A stretch of 64,000 nt of DNA, taken from positions 3,038,001 to 3,102,000 of the forward strand of contig OZ252214.1 of the NCBI GenBank assembly GCA_965248935.1, given 5' to 3'. The first letter of the stretch is position 1, and each line of letters opens with the position of its first letter. The notes beneath the pieces are model-generated. The model saw only the letters and a program-made list of their open reading frames with translations. It searched no databases and was not told the origin of the DNA. The DNA comes from G032773895 sp965248935. GTDB taxonomy: Bacteria > Pseudomonadota > Gammaproteobacteria > Pseudomonadales > Cellvibrionaceae. Position numbers and translations under genes: made by a program. This document shows, piece after piece, positions 17,118-26,376 of this stretch.

Positions 17118-18038
17118 ATGCACGTTATCTACCATAAAAATTATAATATCAACCTTGGGCTCCTAAACTATTTGCACCCTTTTGATGGAACGAAATTCAA
17201 AAAGATTGAGGGGGAACTCACATCTCATCCGAGTATAAAATTCCTTGAACCGAATAATTCGGCAAGTATGGTTATTATTGACGAATTTCTTACAGACGTG
17301 ATGAGGTTGAGAGTAAGGAATAGAAATGGGATATTCCAAGCACTCGAAGTCCCCAAAATCCCACTTATAGGTTTTTCCTTTCTTGACCGAAAAATACTGA
17401 CGCCTATGCGATGGGGTGTTGCTGGTACGGTACTTGGCGGCATGGAGGCGTTAAAAAACGGGGGGGTCTATTGGAACCTGTCCGGTGGATACCACCATGC
17501 TATGCAGCAAAATATGGAGGGTTTTTGTATATACAACGATATTGGTATTTGCCACCAGCAACTAGTGAAACAGGGCGTTCTCTCACCTGAAGATAAAATA
17601 TTGATTATTGATACCGATGCCCACCATGGAAACGGCAATGCCTATACCTTTATGGAAAATGAGCGAGTCACGCTTTTGGATATCTATAATGCGGGTATCT
17701 ACCCAAGCTCAAGCTATACTCGTGATCGCGTTAATATTCCCGTTCCCCTTCCTCCAGGGACTGACGGTAAAGCTTATTTAAAACACTATCGGGACGCTCT
17801 AGAGCAACTCGACAGTGACTACCGTATAGCATTTGTTGTGGCAGGAACGGATGTCTTAGCCAGCGACAAGCTAGGCCGACTGTTTTTGACTATTGACGAT
17901 GTGATCCAACGCGAGAAGATGACGCTTGATGCGCTAAAACAACGGGATATTCCCACAGTGATGTTGGGGGGCGGAGGTTACTCTAAAGAAAGTGCTGAGT
18001 GTGTTGCCAAGTCAATTTTGCACAATGTGGCAGCTTAG
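17118..18038 (+). CDS. Histone-deacetylase-family hydrolase (class IV-like)
   Basis: 306 aa from ATG 17118, directly after the previous stop; a slightly longer start at 17103 overlaps that gene. Arginase/deacetylase fold motifs are complete: LSGGYHHA (active-site His pair), IIDTDAHHGNGNA (zinc aspartate and histidine), DIYNAGIYP, AGTDVLASDKLG (zinc aspartate) and VMLGGGGYS. Overall it resembles HDAC11-like class IV proteins. Bacterial members act on acetylpolyamines, acetylated small molecules or acyl-lysines; the substrate here is unknown. It probably forms an operon with the damaged papain-like gene. Confidence 0.9.
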   Translation: MHVIYHKNYNINLGLLNYLHPFDGTKFKKIEGELTSHPSIKFLEPNNSASMVIIDEFLTDVMRLRVRNRNGIFQALEVPKIPLIGFSFLDRKILTPMRWGVAGTVLGGMEALKNGGVYWNLSGGYHHAMQQNMEGFCIYNDIGICHQQLVKQGVLSPEDKILIIDTDAHHGNGNAYTFMENERVTLLDIYNAGIYPSSSYTRDRVNIPVPLPPGTDGKAYLKHYRDALEQLDSDYRIAFVVAGTDVLASDKLGRLFLTIDDVIQREKMTLDALKQRDIPTVMLGGGGYSKESAECVAKSILHNVAA

Positions 18039-18267
18039 ATGATTGTTCATTGTGAATGGGTAGGGCATATGTGTCTTTCCCTTATTTGCTCTTAGAAGGT
18101 TTTTTACTATTAATCTACGAAATAACCTACGAACGCAATAATGAAGCTTGGGTTTTATATAAAATTTTCCTGTTTTTTTATTCCAAAACTTCAGATTAGT
18201 GGCTAGACTTGGCTGTAAAATAGACCAAACATTTGGATGTATCCTATTAACGTAATAAGGAGATACT

Positions 18268-18972
18268 ATGGATATAAAAGCGTTAAAAACCCCTCTGCCT
18301 AAAGTACCAACCAAAAGTATTGTATTCAATTATCAAACCTCTCGTTTGATGGTTGGAATCATCGCCTTGTCTCTGCCATTTCTCGTTACAATAAAGGCGG
18401 GTGGGTTTGATCAAATTGATTCTATTAGCAGTTCTTATTATACCGATGCCAGAGATATTTTTGTCGGGGCATTGTTTGTGGTTGCTGCGTTTTTATTGTC
18501 CTATAACGGCCATTACTTCGGTGAGTTGATTGCTGCAAAATTAGCCTCCATAGCGGCTTTTTGTGTGGCCTATTTCCCAACAAGTTGCGATAAATCGTCT
18601 ATAAAAAGCCTGCTTCATTGTCCCGATGGGTATGAACCACTGGTTCATTCCATATCGGCAGTGATACTTTTTGTTCTATTAGCGTATTTTTGTTTGGGTC
18701 CGTTTTGTACTAGAGCAAAAGAAAAAGAGAAACAATACGTAGAGGCTCGACGACGAAAATACGTATACTTAATTTCGGGTTATTCTATTTTGGCGGTAAT
18801 CGTTCTATCCTTTGCTGCCACGAGAATAGACTGGTTTATCTCAATATTTCCCAACCAAAAGAATATACTTTATATTGCGGAGTTTTCTGTACTAGTTATA
18901 TTTGGGGTAGCCTGGACTGTCGCAGGAAGGCATCGTTCACTTTCCTTTTTTGTTAATAAAGAGGAGTTATAA
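18268..18972 (+). CDS. Six-helix membrane protein of unknown function
   Basis: 234 aa with about six membrane segments and the conserved segment SISSSYYTDARDIFVGALF, seen in a widespread uncharacterised membrane family (DUF998-like in appearance). A ribosome binding site (AAGGAG) lies 7 nt before the ATG. It stands alone. Function unknown. Confidence 0.7.
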   Translation: MDIKALKTPLPKVPTKSIVFNYQTSRLMVGIIALSLPFLVTIKAGGFDQIDSISSSYYTDARDIFVGALFVVAAFLLSYNGHYFGELIAAKLASIAAFCVAYFPTSCDKSSIKSLLHCPDGYEPLVHSISAVILFVLLAYFCLGPFCTRAKEKEKQYVEARRRKYVYLISGYSILAVIVLSFAATRIDWFISIFPNQKNILYIAEFSVLVIFGVAWTVAGRHRSLSFFVNKEEL

Positions 18973-19090
18973 AGGCTTTCTATTTTAATTTTCTGTTTTT
19001 ATGGCTTGCTTGTCTTTTGTAATAAAAAAGATGTACCCATAGAGGGGTACTACCGGCCAGCCAAGCTTATTATTGAAAAATGACGGTGCG

Positions 19091-19667
19091 TTAGGGAATA
19101 GACATAATCAACTTGATTAAGCTCGCTTGCCTATTGGTATCTGTTTTTTCGAAAATAGATTGGAGCTGTATTCGTGCAGTTCCCGCTTTTCGACCGAGAA
19201 TATCCGCCGCTTCCTGTAAAGAATGATCATCTGCCAAGCAATCCGCGAGAGCGGCTTCTGCCGGAGTCAGTGCAAAGAGTTCTTCCAGCATTTCGCATGA
19301 CCTATTATTAAATTGCTCTGGGTCACAGAGTGTGACAAGTACGTTTTTTCTATTGGGTATGCGTGCAGTATAGTGCGCTTTTTTTACCGGGAGGTTGTGT
19401 TTTTTCTCTTCAAATTTCTGTATTTGAAGCTGGGTTGTTACGGCGAGAATGTTTTTTTCGCCATTATTGTTTCTGAGTTGAACCGCGATGCGACGTGGTT
19501 GATTATCATCGTTATTATGAATGCCAAGTGCCTCGTCAATGGCTTTATGAAGTAACGCATTTTCGTTTCTATTGTGTGCGATAAGGTGATTTTTTTTCAA
19601 TTGTAGGACATGTGAGTTCGCTATTGTTTGTCTGGCTTTCTTATTACATACAACCACTTCATGTAGG
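19091..19667 (-). pseudogene. LuxR-type transcriptional regulator, 5' end removed by IS66
   Basis: The C-terminal 65 residues form a LuxR/GerE helix-turn-helix: LTPAEAALADCLADDHSLQEA followed by LGRKAGTARIQLQSIFEKT. Residues before it (LHEVVVCNKKARQTI onwards) form a sensor-like region. The frame continues upstream to 19801, but everything beyond 19667 is IS66 sequence, which begins at 19668 with GTAAACGCC. The native N-terminus and promoter are therefore lost. Confidence 0.75.
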
Positions 19668-19747
19668 GTAAACGCCAAACCAATTACCCCCAACACAGTC
19701 CAAACCCAAGACGATAAATTATCACCTCCATTAAGCGAGCAGGTAAT

Positions 19748-19918
19748 ATGACAAAGCAGCGTAAATACGATTGGCCAAAACTGATCGAGGCATTTAATCA
19801 ATCTGGTCTAACACAAACGCAATTCTGTGAAGAAAATAACCTTAACCCCAAATACTTTTCCTTAAAACGCTCAAAGCTTCTTTCTTCAGATAGGCCAGCC
19901 TTTGAAAAAACCGTTTAA
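19748..19918 (+). pseudogene. IS66 TnpA (orf1), truncated
   Basis: Encodes MTKQRKYDWPKLIEAFNQSG and following, as in the copies at 25648-25935 and 28207, but ends early at KTV after 56 residues through an internal deletion. TnpA is an HTH-type accessory protein of IS66 transposition. Confidence 0.75.
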
Positions 19919-19966
19919 TGAATGGCCTGTCGTTAATCGTATCCGAAGCCATGCAACTATCGCCCC

Positions 19967-20695
19967 TTGACCAAGCTTTGTTTGTTTTCTGCAACAAACG
20001 ACGAACACAACTCACAAGTTAACGCATTAAAAGAACAGATACGTCTATTTTTAGCACGTCGGTTTGGCGCATCCAGTGAAAAGGTCTCACCTGACCAGAC
20101 AAGCTTATTCAACGAAGCTGAAAGTCTGGTGGAAGAAGATGAAGCCGAGACAGACCAGCACAACGACCGCGAAGAGTGTGTTCACGACCTTCCAGAAGAA
20201 GAGAAAACCTGCCCGCATGACGGCAGTGTATTAAAAATGATTGGCAGTGATGACCACGAACAATTAGATATTATCCCCGCTCAAATCAAAGTGATTCGTC
20301 ATCGCCGATTAAAATACGCCTGCCCTTGCTGTGATCAACACATCGTCACAGCCAAAAAACCAAAACAAGCTATTAATAAAAGTATTGCCAGCCCTGGCTT
20401 GCTTGCGTTTGTCGCCACTCAAAAATACTGCGATGCATTACCCTTGTACCGTCAAAGTAACATGTTCAAGCGCATTGGAATCGAACTGGATCGCACCAAC
20501 TTGGCCAACTGGATGTTTAGCAAAAGCCAGGCGGGCGCCAAGGCGAGTGCAAATTTATACAGTCTTGTCGAAACCGCCAAAGCGAATAGTGTCAACCCCT
20601 ACGAGTATTTGAAGCATGTGTTTACAGAATTACCCAATAGGTCGAGAGAGGATGATCTAGCTGATTTATTACCTTGGAATGTGACATTAAGCTAG
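19967..20695 (+). pseudogene. IS66 TnpC transposase lacking its catalytic core
   Basis: 242 aa. The N-terminal coiled coil (EQIRLFLARRFGASSEKVSP), zinc-ribbon-like segment (YACPCCDQHIVTAKKPKQ) and GLLAFVATQKYCDALPLYR run into NLANWMFSKSQAGAKASANL. The natural protein has the DDE domain between NWM and FSKSQ; recombination at a short repeat removed it. The C-terminus LPNRSREDDLADLLPWNV is native IS66. It cannot catalyse transposition. Confidence 0.8.
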
Positions 20696-20718
20696 GGGGT
20701 AATTGGTTTGGCGTTTAC

Positions 20719-21096
20719 AAAGCAGACTCTACTTTAAGGTCAAAATTGGAAGATGATGTTCATATTAATTACCAAGAATTTATAGCGAATACAAATTATA
20801 TTATTGAAGAGGAATTGGCTAAAAAAAGAAAGGAGATGGAGCGGAAGCGTCGTCTGCGTAAGACTCAACAACGTGAGAAAAATAGACGGATTGTTACTCA
20901 GCCTGATCGAAGTCAACCTCCATCTCAACCAAAAAGAAAAGCCAATAATAAAGAAGATACAAACTGCTCAATGGCGTTTTACCAAGCCATACAAGAGGGT
21001 ACAAGAGGCTTGACTGAAGATCAGATGTACGAAATTGCGTCGGGAAATATGTCTATTCTTGACGGTACTCGGTGGGCGTGTGCTCGGGCTAGATAA
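20719..21096 (+). pseudogene. 5'-truncated hypothetical protein with charged coiled coil
   Basis: Reading continues out of the IS66 right end into ADSTLRSKLEDDVHINY, a long lysine/arginine/glutamate coiled coil (EELAKKRKEMERKRRLRKTQ) and a C-terminal FYQAIQEGTRGLTEDQMYEI domain. The native 5' end is missing. Unknown family. Confidence 0.5.
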
Positions 21097-21402
21097 GTGC
21101 GATTGGTTTTTAGGAGGCTGTAAATAATAAGCCTGTACGTGAAAAATTTGTAAAACTGTTTCCCCTGCCTTATTAAAACCTGTTCCCCCAGTGCCGCTTT
21201 TTTTTACACTTTATTGATATAGGTTTATTCCTTTATGAACTAAAACCATTTAACCATTTGATTTTATTGATAAAAAAATACATGGCCTATTACTTGCGTT
21301 AGTTCAGTGAAGTACTTTACAGTGAGAAAAATAGTACTTCACAGTGAGAAAAATACTTTTTTTATTCTTATTTATATGAGCTATACGGGGTTAGAACAAG
21401 CT
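21097..21402. other. AT-rich intergenic region with a short direct repeat
   Basis: No gene is supported. ACAGTGAGAAAAATA occurs twice (about 21323 and 21340), upstream of the PEP-CTERM gene. It may be a regulator site or a slip duplication. Confidence 0.35.
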
Positions 21403-22104
21403 ATGAAACTATATCAATTATTATGTGCCTGCGCTCTTTTTGCCGCTACTACAGCGTCTGCAACGGTTTACGAATACGTGGCTCCAAACGAGTGGAATGG
21501 TGTTTATTCCGCGACTTATCGTTTTGATACGGAGACGGATCTATTTAATCTTTCATTTGACTATGGCGCAAACAGTGGGGTAAATGGCTTTTGGTTTGTT
21601 GTTGATGATGGACCACAACCATTTTGGCAGTCTCAGGGAAATTACGCTATTTTTTACTCTGACCTAACAGATATATGGTCTTATCAATATACTGGTTACC
21701 AGGGTGGCGTAAATGACTCATTCAACGACGGCCCTCTTTTACAGGGTTGGAATAATATTGTAACGACTTCCACTTCCGGTGGAATGTCCTCGGTCAGTCT
21801 TGAGCTTGATCTAAGTTCATTGAATGGACTTAACCTTACCTCTAATTGGGAGGGGCTTTCATTTGACGATACGATAGGCACTTGGTTGCACCCTACAAGA
21901 AATACGTTTAGTAACTGTGGTGGTAGTTATGAGTCGAACGGTGACCTCAATTGCTTCCGCTCGAATAACTATTTAGGCTGGGATGAGAGCTACAGAACAA
22001 CAACCGAAATTCAAGTTAGTGTGCCTGAACCTGGTTCTTTGGCGCTCCTTACACTTGGTATTGCGGGTCTTGGTTTTGTTCGTCGCAGACAACAAAAAGC
22101 TTAA
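21403..22104 (+). CDS. PEP-CTERM sorting-domain secreted protein
   Basis: 233 aa from ATG 21403. It has a signal peptide (MKLYQLLCACALFAATTASA), a beta-rich middle, and the C-terminal triad of a PEP-CTERM signal: VPEPGS, hydrophobic LALLTLGIAGLGF, basic RRRQQ. Such proteins are cleaved and anchored or secreted by exosortase (EpsH/XrtA), which is not in this window. Longer starts upstream add non-signal residues. The role is probably extracellular or biofilm-associated (inference). Confidence 0.88.
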   Translation: MKLYQLLCACALFAATTASATVYEYVAPNEWNGVYSATYRFDTETDLFNLSFDYGANSGVNGFWFVVDDGPQPFWQSQGNYAIFYSDLTDIWSYQYTGYQGGVNDSFNDGPLLQGWNNIVTTSTSGGMSSVSLELDLSSLNGLNLTSNWEGLSFDDTIGTWLHPTRNTFSNCGGSYESNGDLNCFRSNNYLGWDESYRTTTEIQVSVPEPGSLALLTLGIAGLGFVRRRQQKA

Positions 22105-22137
22105 TCCAGTTACACTGGTTTCAACGAAGTATTGTTT

Positions 22138-22180
22138 AAAGAAATATAGTTCAAAGAAATATAGTTCAAAGAAGTATTGG
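22138..22180. repeat. 15-bp tandem repeat
   Basis: AAAGAAATATAGTTC occurs twice in tandem followed by a partial third copy (AAAGAAGTATTGG), 34 bp after the PEP-CTERM gene. The remaining intergenic sequence to 22482 shows no gene. Confidence 0.6.
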
Positions 22181-22482
22181 GGCGGTCCCAGCCCCTCTTA
22201 TTATCTTTTAAGTTTACCTATGCATTTTTTACCTGTGTCTCACTGTTCTTTAGTGAGGCCATATTCCTTTTTTTACCCTATTCAATAAATCTCACGGTAA
22301 CAAATCATTTTTTGGTTAAGCTATGTTTAAACGAGATAGTCGCACAGATTTTTTTACGGGGCGACTATTCATGGGGTTTTCATTAGGGCGAATAAGAAAT
22401 TTAGTATTTTTTAAGGTATGAGCAATCATTCAATTGAAAAATGACCAACTGGTTCCTTTATTTAAGTGATTGCCGTCACCTT

Positions 22483-24027
22483 TTATTTTGGCCAAGCGCT
22501 ACCATAAGTGTTTATTAAGTTTTCACGATGGTCCATAAAGTTTTCTGCCATTTTCTCGCAGTAGGCTTGCGCTTTGTCTGCGGGGGCAATATTGGTTTCG
22601 GCGGAGGGCGTGTGTAAACTTTCTGGAAAACGCCCCATTCCAGCAAGAATGCAATACCAACTTGGTCGGAGGTAGACCATTTCTGCATTGTGCTTAGTTA
22701 ACGTGGCTTCAAAATCAAGACCTTGATCCCAACTTACCAAAATATCTTTTAAGGAATCAGAGATATTTGTATTATCTCGGTTCGCAATCCAATAGTCCGT
22801 ATCAGTACGAGTATTTAAACGGTAATGTGCTACTAAATAGTTTTTGATACCGTCAATTACAGCGTTAATTTTTTTATTGAACATATTTTTATGCTCTTCA
22901 ATTCCTGCGCTGGATGTGGAAGCGGCTTCGAAATGGGCAATAAATTGATCGATGTTGTACTGAATTTGAAGGAGAGCGGTTGCTTCTAATGGCTCGATAA
23001 AACCCAGTGATAAACCTACGGCAAGTACATTTTTGTGCCAAGCTTTCTCTCTAAACCCCACTCGCCACTTGAGTTGGCGAGCTTTCATGCCTTTGCAGCC
23101 TGGGCCAATGTATTCTCGAAGTTCTGCTTCGGCGTCTTCGTTGCTGATATGTTCAGAGGAGTATACATATCCGTAGCCGTAGCGATTAGCCAGTGGAATT
23201 TTCCAGGCCCATCCATTACTGAGTGCGCAAGATTCAGTTTCTGATTCGATAGGCTTTGTATTGTCTATTTTTGCTGGAATAGCGATAGCCCGGTCATTAA
23301 ACAGATAGTCTTGGTAGTCGATAAACGGTACGTTTAATGTTTTACCAATTAAAACGCTAGCAAAGCCAGAGCAGTCAATAAAATAGTCGCCTTTAATCTC
23401 ACCATTATTTTGGGTGTGGAGAGTACGGATATTGCCATCACTATCTTGAATAACATCGCCGACAGTATCGATAACGTGCCTTACTCCGAGTTTAATCGCT
23501 CTTTTTTTTAGAAATTTACCTAACAACACTGAATCAAAATGGTAGCCGTAATCTAAATCTAGTGGCTGTGAGTTTTGTGTTTTAGGTGATCTTTTTTGTT
23601 TCATTAGTTCTGTTGATACAAAAAAGTTATCCGGGTGGGCAGGCACATCACCGCCACAGCGACGAACATAGGTATTACGAACAAGTGCAGGCCCCGTTTT
23701 CAAATCGATTTGCGAGAAAAAAGGGTGGTGGTAGTGTTCAAACCCTGGTTTAGTGGACCACTTGGGAAAGCTAATACCGCATTTGTAGGTGGCGTTGCAT
23801 TCCGGCATCCATTCAGATTCGGGAATGTTTAACCGCCGAAAAAAGCTTTGTAAAGAGGGGGTCGAGCCTTCACCGACTCCCACTATGCTTATTTCTTCTG
23901 ATTCGATTAGGGTTATGCGTATTCCCCTTTCTTTCCAGGCTTGGTGTAGCAAACTGGCCGCCATCCAGCCTGCGGTTCCCCCGCCTAGGATCACAATTTC
24001 TTTTGGGATAGCATTTTGAGCCATCAT
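22483..24027 (-). CDS. Flavin-dependent tryptophan-halogenase-like protein (1)
   Basis: About 514 aa. The FAD-binding motif is VILGGGTAGWMAA near the N-terminus. VGVGEGSTPSLQSFF and ECNATYKCGISFPKW hold the lysine position that is catalytic in PrnA/RebH. The halogenase signature NGWAWKIPL (WxWxIP) is present, as are GLSLGFIEPLEATAL and C-terminal WYCILAGMGRFP. The family uses reduced FAD, oxygen and halide to halogenate tryptophan or other aromatics. Many genomic members in marine gammaproteobacteria sit with polysaccharide or TonB loci and have unknown substrates. It is monocistronic. ATG 24027 follows AGGTG. Confidence 0.88.
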   Translation of the reverse strand: MMAQNAIPKEIVILGGGTAGWMAASLLHQAWKERGIRITLIESEEISIVGVGEGSTPSLQSFFRRLNIPESEWMPECNATYKCGISFPKWSTKPGFEHYHHPFFSQIDLKTGPALVRNTYVRRCGGDVPAHPDNFFVSTELMKQKRSPKTQNSQPLDLDYGYHFDSVLLGKFLKKRAIKLGVRHVIDTVGDVIQDSDGNIRTLHTQNNGEIKGDYFIDCSGFASVLIGKTLNVPFIDYQDYLFNDRAIAIPAKIDNTKPIESETESCALSNGWAWKIPLANRYGYGYVYSSEHISNEDAEAELREYIGPGCKGMKARQLKWRVGFREKAWHKNVLAVGLSLGFIEPLEATALLQIQYNIDQFIAHFEAASTSSAGIEEHKNMFNKKINAVIDGIKNYLVAHYRLNTRTDTDYWIANRDNTNISDSLKDILVSWDQGLDFEATLTKHNAEMVYLRPSWYCILAGMGRFPESLHTPSAETNIAPADKAQAYCEKMAENFMDHRENLINTYGSAWPK

Positions 24028-24369
24028 CAGCACCTAAGTTATTGAAAGCGGCATTAAGAGTAGGGTTTGGTTATAGCTGAGTCAAGGCTAAAAAGGCCGG
24101 TGGGGAGGGGGAAATCTGTTCTGGAGCGACTCAATAGCCCTCTACTCTCCGTGGTTACTGGGCTTCTAACTCTTCATTTTCCTATGTTTCACTAAAAAGT
24201 GGCCCAGAAGTGGCCATAATCATGCTGGTACTTGGCGCGCAGTATCCTATTGAATAAATCACAAAACTCTTACATTACGGCTGTAGTTAATTAAGCTTAG
24301 GTAGCGAAATCTCATCCTCAAAAGGAACGAGAATTTAGCAAACATTAGATACCGGAGGTAACAAAGGCC
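24028..24369. other. Intergenic region without a recognised gene
   Basis: About 340 bp between the halogenase start and an IS5-type remnant. It probably holds the halogenase promoter and the degraded left part of the insertion sequence. No clear repeat. Confidence 0.4.
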
Positions 24370-24831
24370 ACTACAGAATTGGTTCATTTCCGACAGCGTA
24401 TTGGTAAATAAGGGGTTGAAGCCATTTTTCACATGTCAGTAGCACTGCACGGAAAAGCAATCGAAGAGAGTACCGTCTTAATTGATACAACCGTACAAGA
24501 AAAAAATATCACTTACCCCACCGATGGCAAACTCGCAATAAAGATTATCAATCGATTAAACAAAATCGCAAAAGAATATGGAATAAAACAACGTCGAACG
24601 TATGTGAAAGAAGTGAAAGAGCAACGATTAAAACTTCGCTTTTTTCGCCACGTCAAGAAGCGTTCAAGCGCCAGGAAAGCAGTAAAACGACTGCGTACTA
24701 TAGCTGGTAAACGGATGAGAGAGTTAGAAAGGACATTACCAAAATCGATATTGGGTCAATATGAACAAGACTTTTCGCTTTATCATACAGTTCTTACTCA
24801 GAAAAAGAATGATAAAAATAAGATTTACAGT
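24370..24831 (+). pseudogene. IS5-family transposase fragment
   Basis: The frame reads TELVHFRQRIGK, then an in-frame TAA (24409) where relatives have glutamate, then GVEAIFHMSVALHGKAIEES, STVLIDTTVQEKNITYP (with the first catalytic aspartate in DTT) and LTQKKNDKNKIYS. The sequence then stops at the IS66 end (24832). Both ends are missing, and the nonsense codon makes it inactive. The IS66 copy evidently inserted into it. Confidence 0.75.
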
Positions 24832-25144
24832 GTAAACGCCAAACCAATTACCCCCTAGCTTAATGTCACATTCCAAGGTAATAAATCAGCTAGATCATCC
24901 TCTCTCGACCTATTGGGTAATTCTGTAAACACATACTTCAAATACTCGTAGGGGTTGACACTATTGGCTTTGGCGGTTTCGACAAGACTGTATAAATTTG
25001 CACTCGCCTGGCTTTTGCTAAACATCCAGTTCTTTCTGCCTAGAGTAAAAGGTCTTATAGCACGTTCCGCTGGATTATTATCTATCGGGTACGAGCCATC
25101 TTTCAGGTACGCCGTTAAACGTTCCCATTGATTACTCAGATACC

Positions 25145-25504
25145 TCAGCGCCTCCCCATTTTTGATGGCGGGAGTATGGTGAGTAAGCTTTTATCCAACC
25201 ATTTCTTTATTTTTTCCAGAATCGGAATCGCCTCTTTTTGACGTATCTCATACCGTTTTTCGGGAGGCTCCTCTTTTATTTTTGCTTCGATGCGGTAAAG
25301 CGCTTGAATAAAGGCAATCGCCTGATCCGCTTTGCCTGTTTTTCCTTTCGGTTGGGCTTTTTGAGCGTCAATAAATTTTCTGCGTGCATGGGCCCTGCAA
25401 CCAAGGCGGATAATATCGTATTGGTTACATGCCGGTTCGTAGCCATCATAACCATCCACCATCATTGCTTGAGTGGTTTTAGATAATGACGATGTGTTGA
25501 TCAC
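25145..25504 (-). pseudogene. IS66 TnpC internal fragment
   Basis: Contains AMMVDGYDGYEPACNQY and IRLGCRAHARRKFIDAQKA, the IS66 DDE-region segment, ending at LPPSKMGRR. The natural continuation (QWERLTAYLKDGSYPIDNN and PFTLGRKNWMFSKSQ) lies at 24853-25144 in another frame. The gene is broken. Confidence 0.7.
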
Positions 25505-25647
25505 AGCAAGGGCAGGCGTATTTTAATCGGCGATGACGAATCACTTTGATTTGAGCGGGGATAATATCTAATTGTTCGTGGTCATCGCTTTTCTAAAGTC
25601 CACCGGGTCACGATGTAAATAGACATCGACTGAATTACACCAGCTAA

Positions 25648-25935
25648 TCATGAGAGACTATGCACCAAAGCGGCAAAGGATTGAACCGGCATGGCGTCCG
25701 GGCAGTGTATTTTACAGCGTCCAACCTGGATGGTCAGGCTAACGGGGGATTCCGGCGGTGTTTCAATAACGGCTTTTTCAAAGGCTGGCCTATCTGAAGA
25801 AAGAAGCTTTGAGCGTTTTAAGGAAAAGTATTTGGGGTTAAGGTTATTTTCTTCACAGAATTGCGTTTGTATTAGACCAGATTGATTAAATGCCTCGATC
25901 AGTTTTGGCCAATCGTATTTACGCTGCTTTGTCAT
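25648..25935 (-). CDS. IS66 TnpA (orf1)
   Basis: 95 aa. MTKQRKYDWPKLIEAF begins an HTH segment (GLIQTQFCEENNLNPKYFSL), and the C-terminal IQVGRCKIHCPDAMP is typical. This copy is nearly full length but orphaned, since tnpB and tnpC are broken. Confidence 0.8.
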   Translation of the reverse strand: MTKQRKYDWPKLIEAFNQSGLIQTQFCEENNLNPKYFSLKRSKLLSSDRPAFEKAVIETPPESPVSLTIQVGRCKIHCPDAMPVQSFAALVHSLS

Positions 25936-25954
25936 ATTACCTGCTCGCTTAATG

Positions 25955-25971
25955 TTAGTGTAGACAGGCCC
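25955..25971 (-). repeat. Solo terminal inverted repeat of the GGGCCTG element family
   Basis: On the minus strand it reads GGGCCTGTCTACACTAA, flanked by TA (25972-25973). It matches the ends of the 357-bp element at 7948-8304 apart from a few central bases. It directly abuts the truncated IS66 copy 2, so it marks a recombination or insertion boundary. Confidence 0.6.
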
Positions 25972-26142
25972 TAGTTATTGGAGTTACTTTTTCCATGCGC
26001 TACACCCATAGTCACCCTTGAGGCCAAAAAGTGGTGTTTTTGATTATAGGCTCGCCTTAATGCATACGCAAGATGTTGATTATATTGTGTATACTGGTTA
26101 TATATGGTATATAGTAAATACTAAAACCGTAGAGAGAGAGAA

Positions 26143-26376
26143 ATGGCTGGTAATGCAGTCTCCGCAGAGGAGACACGTTCTTTGGTAGAGAGCTATGTAA
26201 CTGAGCACCCAAGCCTGGGTACAGAGTTCTTTGATCTAATTAGTTGCAGCAAACCAATCTTCCAAGAAGGTAAAGGCGTCTCTTTAGCTGACATGATGCG
26301 CTCCTACCTAAAAGACAATTCTGTCGAAGATCCTGAGGGATTTAACTGGGATATAGAGAGAGAAAGAAATGGCTGA
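26143..26376 (+). CDS. Truncated duplicate of the RES partner gene
   Basis: 77 aa almost identical to residues 1-90 of the next gene but lacking the segment between two HPSL motifs. The deletion endpoints are the direct repeats GCACCCAAGCCT in the full gene (about 26414 and 26491). It ends NWDIERERNG by running into the ribosome-binding region of the full copy. It may be a non-functional by-product, or a short N-terminal domain protein. An AT-rich promoter-like stretch lies at 26080-26135. Confidence 0.5.
   Translation: MAGNAVSAEETRSLVESYVTEHPSLGTEFFDLISCSKPIFQEGKGVSLADMMRSYLKDNSVEDPEGFNWDIERERNG

Larger units (their letters stand above)
19668..20718 (+). mobile_element. IS66-family element, internal deletion derivative (copy 1)
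   Basis: The left end GTAAACGCCAAACCAATTACCCCC (19668) and the right end, its complement GGTTTGGCGTTTAC (to 20718), bound a 1051-bp relic. It contains a shortened tnpA, no tnpB, and tnpC N- and C-terminal parts joined at an AACTGGATG microhomology, deleting the DDE core. Flanks (CATGTAGG / AAAGCAGA) show no 8-bp duplication, so flanking DNA was also rearranged. Confidence 0.85.
24832..25954 (-). mobile_element. IS66-family element, deletion derivative (copy 2)
   Basis: The terminal sequence GTAAACGCCAAACC at 24832 is the right end in reverse orientation. The tnpA side stops at CGCTTAATG (25954), where an unrelated TA-flanked element end begins, so the left IS66 end is gone. Contents on the minus strand: tnpA (25935-25648), a tnpB stub (ISWCNSVDVYLHRDPVDFRK) fused to the tnpC zinc segment, and part of the DDE domain and C-terminus. 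At least two internal deletions are visible. Confidence 0.82.

Noticed and set aside
19668..19801. N-terminal extension of the LuxR-type regulator
   Set aside because: The sequence is the IS66 left end read backwards, so it is not native protein.
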